Shown here: positions 53,701-64,000 of the stretch, piece by piece
Layout: every line of letters begins with the position of its first letter
How positions within the stretch are numbered: the first letter of the stretch is position 1
Made by a program: the position numbers and the translations under genes
Notes under the pieces: generated by a model
What the model was told of the DNA's origin: nothing
The model's database searches: none
Seen by the model: only the letters and a program-made list of their open reading frames with translations
Source of the DNA: Lepidodermella squamata
Taxonomy: Eukaryota > Gastrotricha
DNA length: 64,000 nt
Direction: 5' to 3'
Assembly: GCA_047495785.1 (NCBI GenBank)
Contig: JBLDXI010000084.1
Coordinates: forward strand, 49,964-113,963

Positions 53701-56700
53701 AACGCGTACATGTCAGCATTCTGCAGCGATTCGGACCAACGAACGTGGGCACGGTCGTGGGTTCGATTCCCGCATGCGAAGTAATCCGAAATCGTCGCCT
53801 GATGTCGAATTAAACGCGGTTAGCGCTATTGCAACGCCCGCAACGCATAGCTGCAGAACATCGTTGCCGATGAGCACTGCAATGCTTATTTCAGCCGATA
53901 TTCACTAGATCAGCAGCGAAATGAGCACCATCGGCCGCATAGCAAGCGCCCTTGCCTGATTCCGCGGCTGCTGGCTTCTTATCGCTACGCCGGTAGTTGC
54001 GCCCGTTGTGGCAGCCAGTGACGACAGCGCGTACATGTCAGCATTCTGCAGCGATTCGTACCAACGAACGTGGGCACGGTCGTGGGTTCGATTCCCGCAT
54101 GCGAAGTAATCCGAAATCGTCGCCTGATGTCGAATTAAACGCGGTTAGCGCTATTGCAACGCCCGCAACGCATAGCTGCAGAACATCGTTGCCGATGAGC
54201 ACTGCAATGCTTATTTCAGCCGATATTCACTAGATCAGCAGCGAAATGAGCACCATCGGCCGCATAGCAAGCACCCTTGCCTGATTCCGCGGCTGCTGGC
54301 TTCTTATCGGTACGCCGGTAGTTGCGCCCGTTGTGGCAGCCAGTGACGACAGCGCGTACATGTCAGCATTCTGCAGCGTTTCGTACCAACGAACGTGGGC
54401 ACGGTCGTGGGTTCGATTCCCGCATGCGAAGTAACCCGAAATCGTCGCCTAATGTCGAATTAAACGCGGTTAGCGCTATTGCAACGCCCGCAACGCATAG
54501 CTGCAGAACATCGTTGCCGATGAGCACTGCAATGCTTATTTCAGCCGATATTCACTAGATCAGCAGCGAAATGAGCACCATCGGCCGCATAGCAAGCGCC
54601 CTTGCCTGATTCCGCGGCTGCTGGCTTCTTATCGCTACGCCGGTAGTTGCGCCCGTTGTGGCAGCCAGTGACGACAGCGCGTACATGTCAGCATTCTGCA
54701 GCGTTTCGTACCAACGAACGTGGGCACGGTCGTGGGTTCGATTCCCGCATGCGAAGTAACCCGAAATCGTCGCCTGATGTCGAATTAAACGCGGTTAGCG
54801 CTATTGCAACGCCCGCAACGCATAGCTGCAGAACATCGTTGCCGATGAGCACTGCAATGCCTATTTCAGCCGATATTCACTAGATCAGCAGCGAAATGAG
54901 CACCATCGGCCGCATAGCAAGCGCCCTTGCCTGATTCCGCGGCTGCTGGCTTCTTATCGCTACGCCGGTAGTTGCGCCCGTTGTGACAGCCAGTGACGAC
55001 AGCGCGTACATGTCAGCATTCTCCAGCGTTTCGTACCAACGAACGTGGGCACGGTCGTGGGTTCGATTCCCGCATGCGAAGTAATCCGAAATCGTCGCCT
55101 GATGTCGAATTAAACGCTGTTAGAGCTATTGCAACGCCCGCAACGCATAGCTGCAGAACATCGTTGCCGATGAGCACTGCAATGCCTATTTCAGCCGATA
55201 TTCACTTGATCAGCAGCGAAATGAGCACCATCGGCCGCATAGCAAGCGCCCTTGCCTGATTCCGCGGCTGCTGGCTTCTAATCGCTACGACGGTAGTTGC
55301 GCCCGTTGTGACAGCCAGTGACGACAACGCGTACATGTCAGCATTTTGCAGCGATTCGGACCAACGAACGTGGGCACGGTCGTGGGTTCGATTCCCGCAT
55401 GCGAAGTAACCCGAAATCGTCGCCTGATGTCGAATTAAACGCGGTTAGCGCTTTTGCAACGCCCGCAACGCATAGCTGCAGAACATCGTTGCCGATGAGC
55501 ACTGCAATGCCTATTTCAGCCGATATTCACTTGATCAGCAGCGAAATGAGCACCATCGGCCGCATAGCAAGCGCCCTTGCCTGATTCCGCGGCTGCTGGC
55601 TTCTTATCGCTACGCCGGTGGTTGCGTACGTTGTGGCAGCCAGTGACGACAGCGCGTACATGTCAGCATTCTGCAGCGATTCGTACCAACGAACGTGGGC
55701 ACGGTCGTGGGTTCGATTCCCGCATGCGAAGTAACCCGAAATCGTCGCCTGATGTCGAATTAAACGCGGTTAGCGCTATTGCAACGCCCGCAACGCATAG
55801 CTGCAGAACATCGTTGCCGATGAGCACTGCAATGCCTATTTCAGCCGATATTCACTTGATCAGCAGCGAAATGAGCACCATCGGCCGCATAGCAAGCGCC
55901 CTTGCCTGATTCCGCGGCTGCTGGCTTCTAATCGCTACGACGGTAGTTGCGCCCGTTGTGACAGCCAGTGACGACAACGCGTACATGTCAGCATTTTGCA
56001 GCGATTCGGACCAACGAACGTGGGCACGGTCGTGGGTTCGATTCCCGCATGCGAAGTAACCCGAAATCGTCGCCTGATGTCGAATTAAACGCTGTTAGAG
56101 CTATTGCAACGCCCGCAACGCATAGCTGCAGAACATCGTTGCCGATGAGCACTGCAATGCCTATTTCAGCCGATATTCACTTGATCAGCAGCGAAATGAG
56201 CACCATCGGCCGCATAGCAAGCGCCCTTGCCTGATTCCGCGGCTGCTGGCTTCTAATCGCTACGACGGTAGTTGCGCCCGTTGTGACAGCCAGTGACGAC
56301 AACGCGTACATGTCAGCATTTTGCAGCGATTCGGACCAACGAACGTGGGCACGGTCGTGGGTTCGATTCCCGCATGCGAAGTAACCCGAAATCGTCGCCT
56401 GATGTCGAATTAAACGCGGTTAGCGCTTTTGCAACGCCCGCAACGCATAGCTGCAGAACATCGTTGCCGATGAGCACTGCAATGCCTATTTCAGCCGATA
56501 TTCACTAGATCAGCAGCGAAATGAGCACCATCGGCCGCATAGCAAGCGCCCTTGCCTGATTCCGCGGCTGCTGGCTTCTAATCGCTACGCCGGTGGTTGC
56601 GTACGTTGTGGCAGCCAGTGACGACAGCGCGTACATGTCAGCATTCTGCAGCGATTCGTACCAACGAACGTGGGCACGGTCGTGGGTTCGATTCCCGCAT

Positions 56701-59700
56701 GCGAAGTAACCCGAAATCGTCGCCTGATGTCGAATTAAACGCGGTTAGCGCTATTGCAACGCCCGCAACGCATAGCTGCAGAACATCGTTGCCGATGAGC
56801 ACTGCAATGCCTATTTCAGCCGATATTCACTAGATCAGCAGCGAAATGAGCACCATCGGCCGCATAGCAAGCGCCCTTGCCTGATTCCGCGGCTGCTGGC
56901 TTCTTATCGCTACGCCGGTAGTTGCGCCCGTTGTGGCAGCCAGTGACGACAGCGCGTACATGTCAGCATTCTGCAGCGTTTCGTACCAACGAACGTGGGC
57001 ACGGTCGTGGGTTCGATTCCCGCATGCGAAGTAATCCGAAATCGTCGCCTGATGTCGAATTAAACGCTGTTAGAGCTATTGCAACGCCCGCAACGCATAG
57101 CTGCAGAACATCGTTGCCGATGAGCACTGCAATGCCTATTTCAGCCGATATTCACTTGATCAGCAGCGAAATGAGCACCATCGGCCGCATAGCAAGCGCC
57201 CTTGCCTGATTCCGCGGCTGCTGGCTTCTAATCGCTACGACGGTAGTTGCGCCCGTTGTGACAGCCAGTGACGACAACGCGTACATGTCAGCATTCTGCA
57301 GCGATTCGGACCAACGAACGTGGGCACGGTCGTGGGTTCGATTCCCGCATGCGAAGTAATCCGAAATCGTCGCCTGATGTCGAATTAAACGCGGTTAGCG
57401 CTATTGCAACGCCCGCAACGCATAGCTGCAGAACATCGTTGCCGATGAGCACTGCAATGCTTATTTCAGCCGATATTCACTAGATCAGCAGCGAAATGAG
57501 CACCATCGGCCGCATAGCAAGCGCCCTTGCCTGATTCCGCGGCTGCTGGCTTCTTATCGCTACGCCGGTAGTTGCGCCCGTTGTGGCAGCCAGTGACGAC
57601 AGCGCGTACATGTCAGCATTCTGCAGCGATTCGTACCAACGAACGTGGGCACGGTCGTGGGTTCGATTCCCGCATGCGAAGTAATCCGAAATCGTCGCCT
57701 GATGTCGAATTAAACGCGGTTAGCGCTATTGCAACGCCCGCAACGCATAGCTGCAGAACATCGTTGCCGATGAGCACTGCAATGCTTATTTCAGCCGATA
57801 TTCACTAGATCAGCAGCGAAATGAGCACCATCGGCCGCATAGCAAGCACCCTTGCCTGATTCCGCGGCTGCTGGCTTCTTATCGGTACGCCGGTAGTTGC
57901 GCCCGTTGTGGCAGCCAGTGACGACAGCGCGTACATGTCAGCATTCTGCAGCGTTTCGTACCAACGAACGTGGGCACGGTCGTGGGTTCGATTCCCGCAT
58001 GCGAAGTAACCCGAAATCGTCGCCTAATGTCGAATTAAACGCGGTTAGCGCTATTGCAACGCCCGCAACGCATAGCTGCAGAACATCGTTGCCGATGAGC
58101 ACTGCAATGCTTATTTCAGCCGATATTCACTAGATCAGCAGCGAAATGAGCACCATCGGCCGCATAGCAAGCGCCCTTGCCTGATTCCGCGGCTGCTGGC
58201 TTCTTATCGCTACGCCGGTAGTTGCGCCCGTTGTGGCAGCCAGTGACGACAGCGCGTACATGTCAGCATTCTCCAGCGTTTCGTACCAACGAACGTGGGC
58301 ACGGTCGTGGGTTCGATTCCCGCATGCGAAGTAACCCGAAATCGTCGCCTGATGTCGAATTAAACGCGGTTAGCGCTATTGCAACGCCCGCAACGCATAG
58401 CTGCAGAACATCGTTGCCGATGAGCACTGCAATGCCTATTTCAGCCGATATTCACTAGATCAGCAGCGAAATGAGCACCATCGGCCGCATAGCAAGCGCC
58501 CTTGCCTGATTCCGCGGCTGCTGGCTTCTTATCGCTACGCCGGTAGTTGCGCCCGTTGTGACAGCCAGTGACGACAGCGCGTACATGTCAGCATTCTCCA
58601 GCGTTTCGTACCAACGAACGTGGGCACGGTCGTGGGTTCGATTCCCGCATGCGAAGTAATCCGAAATCGTCGCCTGATGTCGAATTAAACGCTGTTAGAG
58701 CTATTGCAACGCCCGCAACGCATAGCTGCAGAACATCGTTGCCGATGAGCACTGCAATGCCTATTTCAGCCGATATTCACTTGATCAGCAGCGAAATGAG
58801 CACCATCGGCCGCATAGCAAGCGCCCTTGCCTGATTCCGCGGCTGCTGGCTTCTAATCGCTACGACGGTAGTTGCGCCCGTTGTGACAGCCAGTGACGAC
58901 AACGCGTACATGTCAGCATTTTGCAGCGATTCGGACCAACGAACGTGGGCACGGTCGTGGGTTCGATTCCCGCATGCGAAGTAACCCGAAATCGTCGCCT
59001 GATGTCGAATTAAACGCGGTTAGCGCTTTTGCAACGCCCGCAACGCATAGCTGCAGAACATCGTTGCCGATGAGCACTGCAATGCCTATTTCAGCCGATA
59101 TTCACTAGATCAGCAGCGAAATGAGCACCATCGGCCGCATAGCAAGCGCCCTTGCCTGATTCCGCGGCTGCTGGCTTCTAATCGCTACGCCGGTGGTTGC
59201 GTACGTTGTGGCAGCCAGTGACGACAGCGCGTACATGTCAGCATTCTGCAGCGATTCGTACCAACGAACGTGGGCACGGTCGTGGGTTCGATTCCCGCAT
59301 GCGAAGTAACCCGAAATCGTCGCCTGATGTCGAATTAAACGCGGTTAGCGCTATTGCAACGCCCGCAACGCATAGCTGCAGAACATCGTTGCCGATGAGC
59401 ACTGCAATGCCTATTTCAGCCGATATTCACTTGATCAGCAGCGAAATGAGCACCATCGGCCGCATAGCAAGCGCCCTTGCCTGATTCCGCGGCTGCTGGC
59501 TTCTAATCGCTACGACGGTAGTTGCGCCCGTTGTGACAGCCAGTGACGACAACGCGTACATGTCAGCATTTTGCAGCGATTCGGACCAACGAACGTGGGC
59601 ACGGTCGTGGGTTCGATTCCCGCATGCGAAGTAACCCGAAATCGTCGCCTGATGTCGAATTAAACGCTGTTAGAGCTATTGCAACGCCCGCAACGCATAG

Positions 59701-62700
59701 CTGCAGAACATCGTTGCCGATGAGCACTGCAATGCCTATTTCAGCCGATATTCACTTGATCAGCAGCGAAATGAGCACCATCGGCCGCATAGCAAGCGCC
59801 CTTGCCTGATTCCGCGGCTGCTGGCTTCTAATCGCTACGACGGTAGTTGCGCCCGTTGTGACAGCCAGTGACGACAACGCGTACATGTCAGCATTTTGCA
59901 GCGATTCGGACCAACGAACGTGGGCACGGTCGTGGGTTCGATTCCCGCATGCGAAGTAACCCGAAATCGTCGCCTGATGTCGAATTAAACGCGGTTAGCG
60001 CTTTTGCAACGCCCGCAACGCATAGCTGCAGAACATCGTTGCCGATGAGCACTGCAATGCCTATTTCAGCCGATATTCACTAGATCAGCAGCGAAATGAG
60101 CACCATCGGCCGCATAGCAAGCGCCCTTGCCTGATTCCGCGGCTGCTGGCTTCTAATCGCTACGCCGGTGGTTGCGTACGTTGTGGCAGCCAGTGACGAC
60201 AGCGCGTACATGTCAGCATTCTGCAGCGATTCGTACCAACGAACGTGGGCACGGTCGTGGGTTCGATTCCCGCATGCGAAGTAACCCGAAATCGTCGCCT
60301 GATGTCGAATTAAACGCGGTTAGCGCTATTGCAACGCCCGCAACGCATAGCTGCAGAACATCGTTGCCGATGAGCACTGCAATGCCTATTTCAGCCGATA
60401 TTCACTAGATCAGCAGCGAAATGAGCACCATCGGCCGCATAGCAAGCGCCCTTGCCTGATTCCGCGGCTGCTGGCTTCTTATCGCTACGCCGGTAGTTGC
60501 GCCCGTTGTGGCAGCCAGTGACGACAGCGCGTACATGTCAGCATTCTGCAGCGTTTCGTACCAACGAACGTGGGCACGGTCGTGGGTTCGATTCCCGCAT
60601 GCGAAGTAATCCGAAATCGTCGCCTGATGTCGAATTAAACGCTGTTAGAGCTATTGCAACGCCCGCAACGCATAGCTGCAGAACATCGTTGCCGATGAGC
60701 ACTGCTATGCCTATTTCAGCCGATATTCACTTGATCAGCAGCGAAATGAGCACCATCGGCCGCATAGCAAGCGCCCTTGCCTGATTCCGCGGCTGCTGGC
60801 TTCTTATCGCTACGCCGGTAGTTGCGCCCGTTGTGGCAGCCAGCGACAACAACGCGTACATGTCAGCATTCTGCAGCGTTTCGTACCAACGAACGTGGGC
60901 ACCGTCGTGGGTTCGATTCCCGCATGCGAAGTAACCCGAAATCGTCGCCTGATGTCGAATTAAACGCGGTTAGCGCTATTGCAACGCCCGCAACGCATAG
61001 CTGCAGAACATCGTTGCCGATGAGCACTGCAATGCTTATTTCAGCCGATATTCACTAGATCAGCAGCGAAATGAGCACCATCGGCCGCATAGCAAGCGCC
61101 CTTGCCTGATTCCGCGGCTGCTGGCTTCTTATCGCTACGCCGGTAGTTGCGCCCGTTGTGGCAGCCAGTGACGACAGCGCGTACATGTCAGCATTCTGCA
61201 GCGTTTCGTACCAACGAACGTGGGCACGGTCGTGGGTTCGATTCCCGCATGCGAAGTAATCCGAAATCGTCGCCTGATGTCGAATTAAACGCTGTTAGAG
61301 CTATTGCAACGCCCGCAACGCATAGCTGCAGAACATCGTTGCCGATGAGCACTGCAATGCCTATTTCAGCCGATATTCACTTGATCAGCAGCGAAATGAG
61401 CACCATCGGCCGCATAGCAAGCGCCCTTGCCTGATTCCGCGGCTGCTGGCTTCTAATCGCTACGACGGTAGTTGCGCCCGTTGTGACAGCCAGTGACGAC
61501 AACGCGTACATGTCAGCATTCTGCAGCGATTCGGACCAACGAACGTGGGCACGGTCGTGGGTTCGATTCCCGCATGCGAAGTAATCCGAAATCGTCGCCT
61601 GATGTCGAATTAAACGCGGTTAGCGCTATTGCAACGCCCGCAACGCATAGCTGCAGAACATCGTTGCCGATGAGCACTGCAATGCTTATTTCAGCCGATA
61701 TTCACTAGATCAGCAGCGAAATGAGCACCATCGGCCGCATAGCAAGCGCCCTTGCCTGATTCCGCGGCTGCTGGCTTCTTATCGCTACGCCGGTAGTTGC
61801 GCCCGTTGTGGCAGCCAGTGACGACAGCGCGTACATGTCAGCATTCTGCAGCGATTCGTACCAACGAACGTGGGCACGGTCGTGGGTTCGATTCCCGCAT
61901 GCGAAGTAATCCGAAATCGTCGCCTGATGTCGAATTAAACGCGGTTAGCGCTATTGCAACGCCCGCAACGCATAGCTGCAGAACATCGTTGCCGATGAGC
62001 ACTGCAATGCTTATTTCAGCCGATATTCACTAGATCAGCAGCGAAATGAGCACCATCGGCCGCATAGCAAGCACCCTTGCCTGATTCCGCGGCTGCTGGC
62101 TTCTTATCGGTACGCCGGTAGTTGCGCCCGTTGTGGCAGCCAGTGACGACAGCGCGTACATGTCAGCATTCTGCAGCGTTTCGTACCAACGAACGTGGGC
62201 ACGGTCGTGGGTTCGATTCCCGCATGCGAAGTAACCCGAAATCGTCGCCTAATGTCGAATTAAACGCGGTTAGCGCTATTGCAACGCCCGCAACGCATAG
62301 CTGCAGAACATCGTTGCCGATGAGCACTGCAATGCTTATTTCAGCCGATATTCACTAGATCAGCAGCGAAATGAGCACCATCGGCCGCATAGCAAGCGCC
62401 CTTGCCTGATTCCGCGGCTGCTGGCTTCTTATCGCTACGCCGGTAGTTGCGCCCGTTGTGGCAGCCAGTGACGACAGCGCGTACATGTCAGCATTCTCCA
62501 GCGTTTCGTACCAACGAACGTGGGCACGGTCGTGGGTTCGATTCCCGCATGCGAAGTAACCCGAAATCGTCGCCTGATGTCGAATTAAACGCGGTTAGCG
62601 CTATTGCAACGCCCGCAACGCATAGCTGCAGAACATCGTTGCCGATGAGCACTGCAATGCTTATTTCAGCCGATATTCACTAGATCAGCAGCGAAATGAG

Positions 62701-62771
62701 CACCATCGGCCGCATAGCAAGCGCCCTTGCCTGATTCCGCGGCTGCTGGCTTCTAATCGCTACGACGGTAG
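50747..62771. repeat. higher-order repeat of 13 satellite monomers (4,225 bp), three copies
   Basis: Variant monomers recur in the same order from 50,747 (13 monomers), 54,972 (11 monomers) and 58,547 (13 monomers). The middle copy lacks monomers 8 and 9 (650 bp). Diagnostic variants such as CGGGTT/ACCGTCG at 53,101 and 60,901 are exactly 7,800 bp (24 monomers) apart. Confidence 0.92.
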
Positions 62772-64000
62772 TTGCGCCCGTTGTGACAGCCAGTGACGAC
62801 AACGCGTACATGTCAGCATTCTGCAGCGTTTCGTACCAACGAACGTGGGCACGGTCGTGGGTTCGATTCCCGCATGCGAAGTAACCCGAAATCGTCGCCT
62901 GATGTCGAATTAAACGCGGTTAGCGCTATTGCAACGCCCGCAACGCATAGCTGCAGAACATCGTTGCCGATGAGCACTGCAATGCCTATTTCAGCCGATA
63001 TTCACTTGATCAGCAGCGAAATGAGCACCATCGGCCGCATAGCAAGCGCCCTTGCCTGATTCCGCGGCTGCTGGCTTCTTATCGCTACGCCGGTAGTTGC
63101 GCCCGTTGTGGCAGCCAGTGACGACAGCGCGTACATGTCAGCATTCTGCAGCGTTTCGTACCAACGAACGTGGGCACGGTCGTGGGTTCGATTCCCGCAT
63201 GCGAAGTAATCCGAAATCGTCGCCTGATGTCGAATTAAACGCTGTTAGAGCTATTGCAACGCCCGCAACGCATAGCTGCAGAACATCGTTGCCGATGAGC
63301 ACTGCTATGCCTATTTCAGCCGATATTCACTTGATCAGCAGCGAAATGAGCACCATCGGCCGCATAGCAAGCGCCCTTGCCTGATTCCGCGGCTGCTGGC
63401 TTCTTATCGCTACGCCGGTAGTTGCGCCCGTTGTGACAGCCAGTGACGACAACGCGTACATGTCAGCATTCTGCAGCGTTTCGTACCAACGAACGTGGGC
63501 ACGGTCGTGGGTTCGATTCCCGCATGCGAAGTAACCCGAAATCGTCGCCTGATGTCGAATTAAACGCGGTTAGCGCTATTGCAACGCCCGCAACGCATAG
63601 CTGCAGAACATCGTTGCCGATGAGCACTGCAATGCCTATTTCAGCCGATATTCACTTGATCAGCAGCGAAATGAGCACCATCGGCCGCATAGCAAGCACC
63701 CTTGCCTGATTCCGCGGCTGCTGGCTTCTTATCGCTACGCCGGTAGTTGCGCCCGTTGTGGCAGCCAGTGACGACAGCGCGTACATGTCAGCATTCTGCA
63801 GCGTTTCGTACCAACGAACGTGGGCACGGTCGTGGGTTCGATTCCCGCATGCGAAGTAATCCGAAATCGTCGCCTGATGTCGAATTAAACGCTGTTAGAG
63901 CTATTGCAACGCCCGCAACGCATAGCTGCAGAACATCGTTGCCGATGAGCACTGCTATGCCTATTTCAGCCGATATTCACTTGATCAACTCTCACGAGAT

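Larger units (their letters stand above)
43108..63987. repeat. 325-bp satellite array with tRNA-like T-arm, about 54 monomers
   Basis: Monomers repeat every 325 bp. From 47,497 to the end I found no change in monomer length, only substitutions. Each monomer has GTGGGTTCGATTCCCGC, which forms a tRNA T-stem and loop and contains a perfect pol III B box. No full cloverleaf or standard-spaced A box was seen. Monomers carry linked variants (GTACC/GGACC, CTGCAG/CTCCAG/TTGCAG, GGTTAGCGC/TGTTAGAGC). Two transposons interrupt the left end, at 43,587 and 45,536. Sequence diverges from the monomer after 63,987, so the array may end there, 13 bp before the window edge. The open frames of 71-95 codons in each monomer end at fixed stops and are not taken as genes. 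Confidence 0.97.

Noticed and set aside
47274-63987. Dozens of similar 71-95 codon open frames, one per 325-bp unit
   Set aside because: They end at fixed stop codons of the satellite, have no domain, and the opposite strand is equally open. They follow from the repeat sequence.
43108-63987. CRISPR-like or 5S/tRNA gene array
   Set aside because: The whole 325-bp monomer is repeated with no unique spacers, so it is not CRISPR. No complete tRNA cloverleaf or 5S structure can be folded; only the T-arm part is present.

Overview
This is a nuclear genome window from a eukaryote, almost certainly an invertebrate animal. The support is spliced protein genes with GT-AG introns, metazoan families (WAPL, tetraspanin, COMM-domain proteins, an alpha-arrestin, a cationic amino-acid transporter), an intron-containing tRNA-Tyr, non-LTR and DNA transposons, and a long satellite array. 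I cannot name the species. Coding exons are GC-rich with many CNG-type codon runs; introns and spacers are AT-rich with microsatellite-like stretches. | Layout. (1) 1-9,840: a dense tRNA gene cluster on both strands, with 56 intact-looking genes and one truncated gene. It covers 29 anticodons and 19 amino acids; no tRNA-Met was found. It was built by a 1,261-bp tandem unit and a larger segmental duplication whose ends sit at tRNA gene ends. (2) 9,841-12,586: AT-rich spacer with one MITE-like inverted repeat. (3) 12,587-18,727: two minus-strand genes, a four-exon mitochondrial carrier and a five-exon WAPL cohesin-release factor. (4) 20,094-33,539: six plus-strand genes, namely a COMMD10-like COMM-only protein, a tetraspanin, the splicing factor SF3B6, an SLC10/P3-like membrane protein, an alpha-arrestin and a second COMM-only protein. 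Small inverted-repeat elements and a dispersed purine-rich repeat lie between them. (5) 33,745-42,458: an eight-exon SLC7-type (CAT) transporter, whose 3.6-kb intron holds minus-strand coding-like segments (a nested gene or its remains), followed by a KGD4/MRPS36-like gene. (6) 43,108-63,987: about 54 monomers of a 325-bp satellite carrying a tRNA-like T-arm/B-box. The array is interrupted by a CACTG-ended DNA transposon and by a 5'-truncated non-LTR retrotransposon with a perfect 16-bp target-site duplication. The right part has a clear 13-monomer higher-order repeat. | The protein genes are ordinary housekeeping loci and do not form a pathway. The most unusual content is at the two ends. Both ends carry pol III-type promoter motifs in repetitive DNA, a recombining tRNA cluster on the left and a satellite with a tRNA-like T-arm on the right. 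Exon coordinates were read by hand from splice consensus and reading phase, without transcript evidence.
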